From the NCBI GenBank assembly GCA_035526665.1, contig DATLBY010000400.1:1-8326 (forward strand): 8,326 nucleotides of DNA. The letters run 5' to 3'. The notes beneath the pieces were generated by a model. That model was not told the origin of the DNA, made no database searches, and saw only the letters and a program-made list of their open reading frames with translations. Position 1 is the first letter of the stretch; each line of letters opens with the position of its first letter. Position numbers and translations under genes: made by a program. Positions 6,801 to 8,326 of this stretch are shown here, piece by piece. This DNA comes from DATLBY01 sp035526665 (GTDB taxonomy: Bacteria > Acidobacteriota > Terriglobia > Bryobacterales > Bryobacteraceae).

Positions 6801-6952
6801 AAAAGACCTCTTTCGCCGGGCGACCGGCAGAGGCGGCCAAACTGGGGGCTAAACGATCCGCCGAGCTAGCAACGACTGATGCCGAATTCGCGGCCTGGAC
6901 AATGCTGGCCAATGTCCTACTGAATCTGGACGAAACTTTAACCAAGCAGTGA
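3896..6952 (+). CDS. exported PSCyt1-DUF1549-DUF1553 protein (Planctomycete-type cytochrome c)
   Basis: A 1018-residue exported protein whose substrate is not established for the family. ATG 3896 has AGAGGG (3882-3887) 8 nt upstream and begins a signal peptide (hydrophobic core about residues 5-16, cleavage near ARPA, 18-21). The PSCyt1 domain (PF07635, about 25-118) contains the heme c motif CLGCH (39-43), GPVIVPGNSAQSRL (67-80), QMPLGG with Met93 as likely axial ligand, and QRWIDAGAPW (109-118). DUF1549 (PF07583) starts with NPIDNFILARL (155-165), includes LDLTGLPP and ARYADTNG, and ends near FFNNSD; it holds a second motif, CSQCH (335-339) in CSQCHNHKYDPF. Two likely coiled coils (about 385-425 and 627-660) flank a beta-rich insert (about 430-600). 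DUF1553 (PF07587) runs from about 703 (LGLARWLVSPENPLTARVAV) to 970, with TPLQGLTTLNDP. It is followed after 3 nt by the DUF1501 gene, its usual partner. A periplasmic redox or polymer-processing role is inferred only. Confidence 0.95.
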   Translation: MLRTWTLSTLCFLAAGPARPAEPSVDFQREVKPILVSSCLGCHTGAKAGGQWRVDSKALAMKGGISGPVIVPGNSAQSRLMHRVLGKGGEKQMPLGGQPLTPVQIATLQRWIDAGAPWVDVSTASAPAVPDKHWAYRKPVRPELPATKQTAWVRNPIDNFILARLDKEGLAPSREASRETLIRRLSLDLTGLPPSLAEVDAFVSDTSPQAYEKVVDRLLSSPHYGERWARPWLDLARYADTNGHEADRRRSIWKYRDWVIAAFNQDMPFDRFTVEQIAGDMLPNPTPDQLIATGFHRNTMYNEEGGVDKDEAHWENLVDRVNTTATVWLGSTVQCSQCHNHKYDPFTQKEYYQLVAFFNNSDRTVREYSESAKEVIEPRLFMPTPEQSARKKVLEEQIRSLDRQLKTATPELAAAQTVWENAVRRASSDWKLLPVDSAESAGGSTFQKQPGGSLLVTGKNPTNDTYVIEATLPQTGITGIRLEALPHSSLPRGGPGRDAYGNFFLTEVQAEFVSAKSAEKLSIGKVFVDDGKIEDKKFKQLWIVDATRDETRLPRQIVFVTKSPSGSAGDKLRLRIHQSSEAGGQGIGHFRLSVTSSPEPNRITQISAKNRGLLDISESVRTEPQKQALADFYRTVAPSLDSARDSLKSLRKELENLGIVSTLIMGEQKNFERPSTVIRVRGSFMDPGEKVYANVPAVLNPLPESELPNRLGLARWLVSPENPLTARVAVNRLWEQYFGIGIVETSEDFGSQGHAPSHPELLDWLASELMARKWSLKAMHRLIVTSAAYRQDSAVSPALLGRDPYNRLLARGPRFRMEAEMVRDVSLAASGLLSAKIGGSSVFPYQPDGVWDLPYNDDAWVQSKNGDQYRRGLYTFLRRTSPYPSMLTFDAPSRELCTVRRVRTNTPLQGLTTLNDPAFFDTAKALAARMLREAKPDTRSRAEHGFRLCVARKPSATEVDRLVTWVEKEKTSFAGRPAEAAKLGAKRSAELATTDAEFAAWTMLANVLLNLDETLTKQ
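3938..3953. repeat. perfect 16-bp GC palindrome in the cytochrome signal-peptide codons
   Basis: GCCGGGCCGGCCCGGC reads the same on both strands and lies 42-57 nt into the coding sequence, encoding part of the AAGPARPA signal-peptide end. It consists only of G and C, so it could form a strong mRNA hairpin or cruciform. It may simply reflect Ala/Gly/Pro/Arg codons in GC-rich DNA. Confidence 0.6.
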
Positions 6953-6955
6953 CCC

Positions 6956-8326
6956 ATGAATGAACACTTGAAAACATTGACCCGCCGGCATTTCTTTCAG
7001 CAGAGCGGCTTGAGTATTGGGCCGCTCGCACTGTCGTCAATGCTGAGCCGGGATCTCTCCGCACAGACGGCTCCGCACCGTCCGCACTTCGCCCCTAAGG
7101 CAAAAAACATCATTTTTCTGTTTATGGCGGGGGCGCCTTCGCAGCTTGACCTCTTCGACTTCAAGCCGAAGCTCATGGAATTCGACGGCAAACCGGTTCC
7201 GGCGGAAGTGATCAAAGGGGAGCGGTTCGCCTTCATCAAGGGCGTTCCCAAACTGCTGGGCTCGCCGCATACATTCGCCAAACACGGACAGTCGGGTGCG
7301 GAGCTTTCCAATCTTCTGCCCCATCTCGCCGGCATTGCGGATCAGGTTTCGTTCGTGAAGTCGATGCACACGACGCAGTTCAACCACGCGCCGGGTCAGG
7401 TGTTCATGAATACGGGACACCAAATCATCGGCCGTCCGAGTATGGGCTCCTGGCTGACGTACGGAATCGGCAGCGAGAACAGTGATTTGCCGGGTTTCGT
7501 GGTGCTGCTGTCGGGAAAAAATCAGCCGGACGGAGGCAAGTCCTGCTGGGGAAGCGGTTTTCTCCCCACAGGCTATCAGGGCGTGGAGTTCCGCTCCAAG
7601 GGCGATCCGGTGCTGTTCCTCTCGAATCCCGAGGGCGTCAGCGCGGAGGCACGCCGCCGTTCCCTCGATCTATTGCGGGATTTAAATCAGGATCATCGCG
7701 CAAAGACGGGTGATCCGGAACTGACTACTCGCATCGCCGCCTATGAGATGGCGTACCGGATGCAGAGCAGCGTTCCCGATCTGACCGACATCTCGAAAGA
7801 GCCCGCGAACATTCAGGAGTTGTATGGAACCGAGCCGGGGCAGGCCTCTTTCGCCAACAACTGCCTGCTTGCGCGCCGGCTGGTGGAGCGCGGAGTTCGC
7901 TTCGTGCAGCTCTTTCACCGCGGTTGGGATACGCACGGCGCCAGCAATAACGAGGACATCGTCAACAAGCTGGGACACCTTTGCCGTGAGACCGACCGGG
8001 CCGCAGCCGGATTGATTTCCGACCTGAAACAACGCGGGCTACTTGACAGCACGCTGGTGGTCTGGGCGGGAGAGTTCGGACGGACGCCCATGAACGAAGC
8101 ACGCAGCGGTTCGAAATTCCTGGGGCGGGATCATCACCCCCGGGCATTTACGATATGGCTCGCCGGGGGCGGCATCAAGCCGGGAGTGACAGTGGGCTCC
8201 ACCGACGATATTGGTTATAACGTCGCCGAGGATCCGGTGTCCGTGCATGATCTGCACGCCACCATTCTGCACCTGATGGGTCTTGACCACACCAAGCTGA
8301 CCTACAATTTCCAGGGCCGGGATTTC
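6956..8326 (+). CDS. Tat-exported DUF1501 protein (3' end cut by window edge)
   Basis: The frame is open from ATG 6956 to the window end, 457 codons; typical members have about 470-490 residues, so only a short tail is missing, and the last residues NFQGRDF are the usual near-terminal motif. The N-terminus LTRRHFFQQSGLSIGPLAL is a twin-arginine signal. DUF1501 (PF07394) belongs to the alkaline phosphatase/sulfatase-like superfamily. Visible landmarks are NIIFLFMAGAPSQLDLFDFKP (51-71), FNHAPGQVFMNTG (142-154, with the conserved His), GRPSMGSWLTYG (159-170), FVQLFHRGWDTHG (316-328), GEFGRTP (372-378), GRDHHP (390-395) and SVHDLHATILHLMG (429-442). These His/Asp blocks are likely metal or phosphate-site residues, but no reaction has been established for the family as far as I know. 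It starts 3 nt after the cytochrome stop with no clear Shine-Dalgarno, which points to coupled translation and a joint function. Confidence 0.95.
   Translation, partial: MNEHLKTLTRRHFFQQSGLSIGPLALSSMLSRDLSAQTAPHRPHFAPKAKNIIFLFMAGAPSQLDLFDFKPKLMEFDGKPVPAEVIKGERFAFIKGVPKLLGSPHTFAKHGQSGAELSNLLPHLAGIADQVSFVKSMHTTQFNHAPGQVFMNTGHQIIGRPSMGSWLTYGIGSENSDLPGFVVLLSGKNQPDGGKSCWGSGFLPTGYQGVEFRSKGDPVLFLSNPEGVSAEARRRSLDLLRDLNQDHRAKTGDPELTTRIAAYEMAYRMQSSVPDLTDISKEPANIQELYGTEPGQASFANNCLLARRLVERGVRFVQLFHRGWDTHGASNNEDIVNKLGHLCRETDRAAAGLISDLKQRGLLDSTLVVWAGEFGRTPMNEARSGSKFLGRDHHPRAFTIWLAGGGIKPGVTVGSTDDIGYNVAEDPVSVHDLHATILHLMGLDHTKLTYNFQGRDF

Noticed and set aside
1..8326. Defence system, CRISPR array, phage or transposon content
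   Set aside because: No direct-repeat array, transposase, integrase, nuclease or toxin-like gene was found; all open frames with recognisable motifs are metabolic, regulatory or exported proteins.

Overview
The window looks like chromosomal DNA of a free-living Gram-negative bacterium, most likely an Acidobacteriota of the Solibacter/Bryobacter type, with Planctomycetota or Verrucomicrobiota as alternatives. The reasons are the fairly GC-rich coding sequence, a PSCyt1-DUF1549-DUF1553 protein followed at once by a DUF1501 protein, and a DUF1080 protein beside a Tat-exported Gfo/Idh/MocA oxidoreductase and a Tat-exported TIM-barrel isomerase. This gene vocabulary is characteristic of those phyla. 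The assignment rests on gene content only.

Layout. (1) Positions 1-866, minus strand: the N-terminal 288 codons of a Tat-exported Gfo/Idh/MocA oxidoreductase that runs off the left edge. (2) 867-973: a divergent intergenic region with a consensus TATAAT -10 box for the leftward gene and an overlapping imperfect inverted repeat, a candidate operator. (3) 974-3817, plus strand: a tightly packed set of a ROK-family regulator, a secreted DUF1080 (3-keto-disaccharide hydrolase family) protein and a Tat-exported xylose-isomerase-like TIM-barrel protein. The first two are 10 nt apart and the last two overlap in a GTGA junction. (4) 3818-3895: a 78 nt intergenic region with a possible promoter. (5) 3896-8326, plus strand: a 1018-residue exported c-type cytochrome with DUF1549 and DUF1553 domains, then after 3 nt a Tat-exported DUF1501 protein cut by the right edge.

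How the genes may work together. Oxidoreductase, DUF1080 protein and TIM-barrel isomerase are the three enzyme types of the oxidative 3-keto-glycoside route, in which a sugar is oxidised at C3, the glycosidic bond is broken by elimination/hydration, and the keto sugar is epimerised or reduced. A ROK regulator at the divergent junction is well placed to control both directions. All three enzymes carry export signals, so chemistry in the periplasm is inferred. The PSCyt1/DUF1501 pair is a common unit of unclear biochemistry in these phyla and may be a separate transcription unit. No RNA genes, mobile elements, CRISPR arrays or defence genes were seen, and no stretch above 300 bases lacks a gene. 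The most interesting idea is a fully exported, ROK-controlled keto-sugar module beside a multiheme-motif cytochrome. It is a variant of a known theme rather than clearly a new system.
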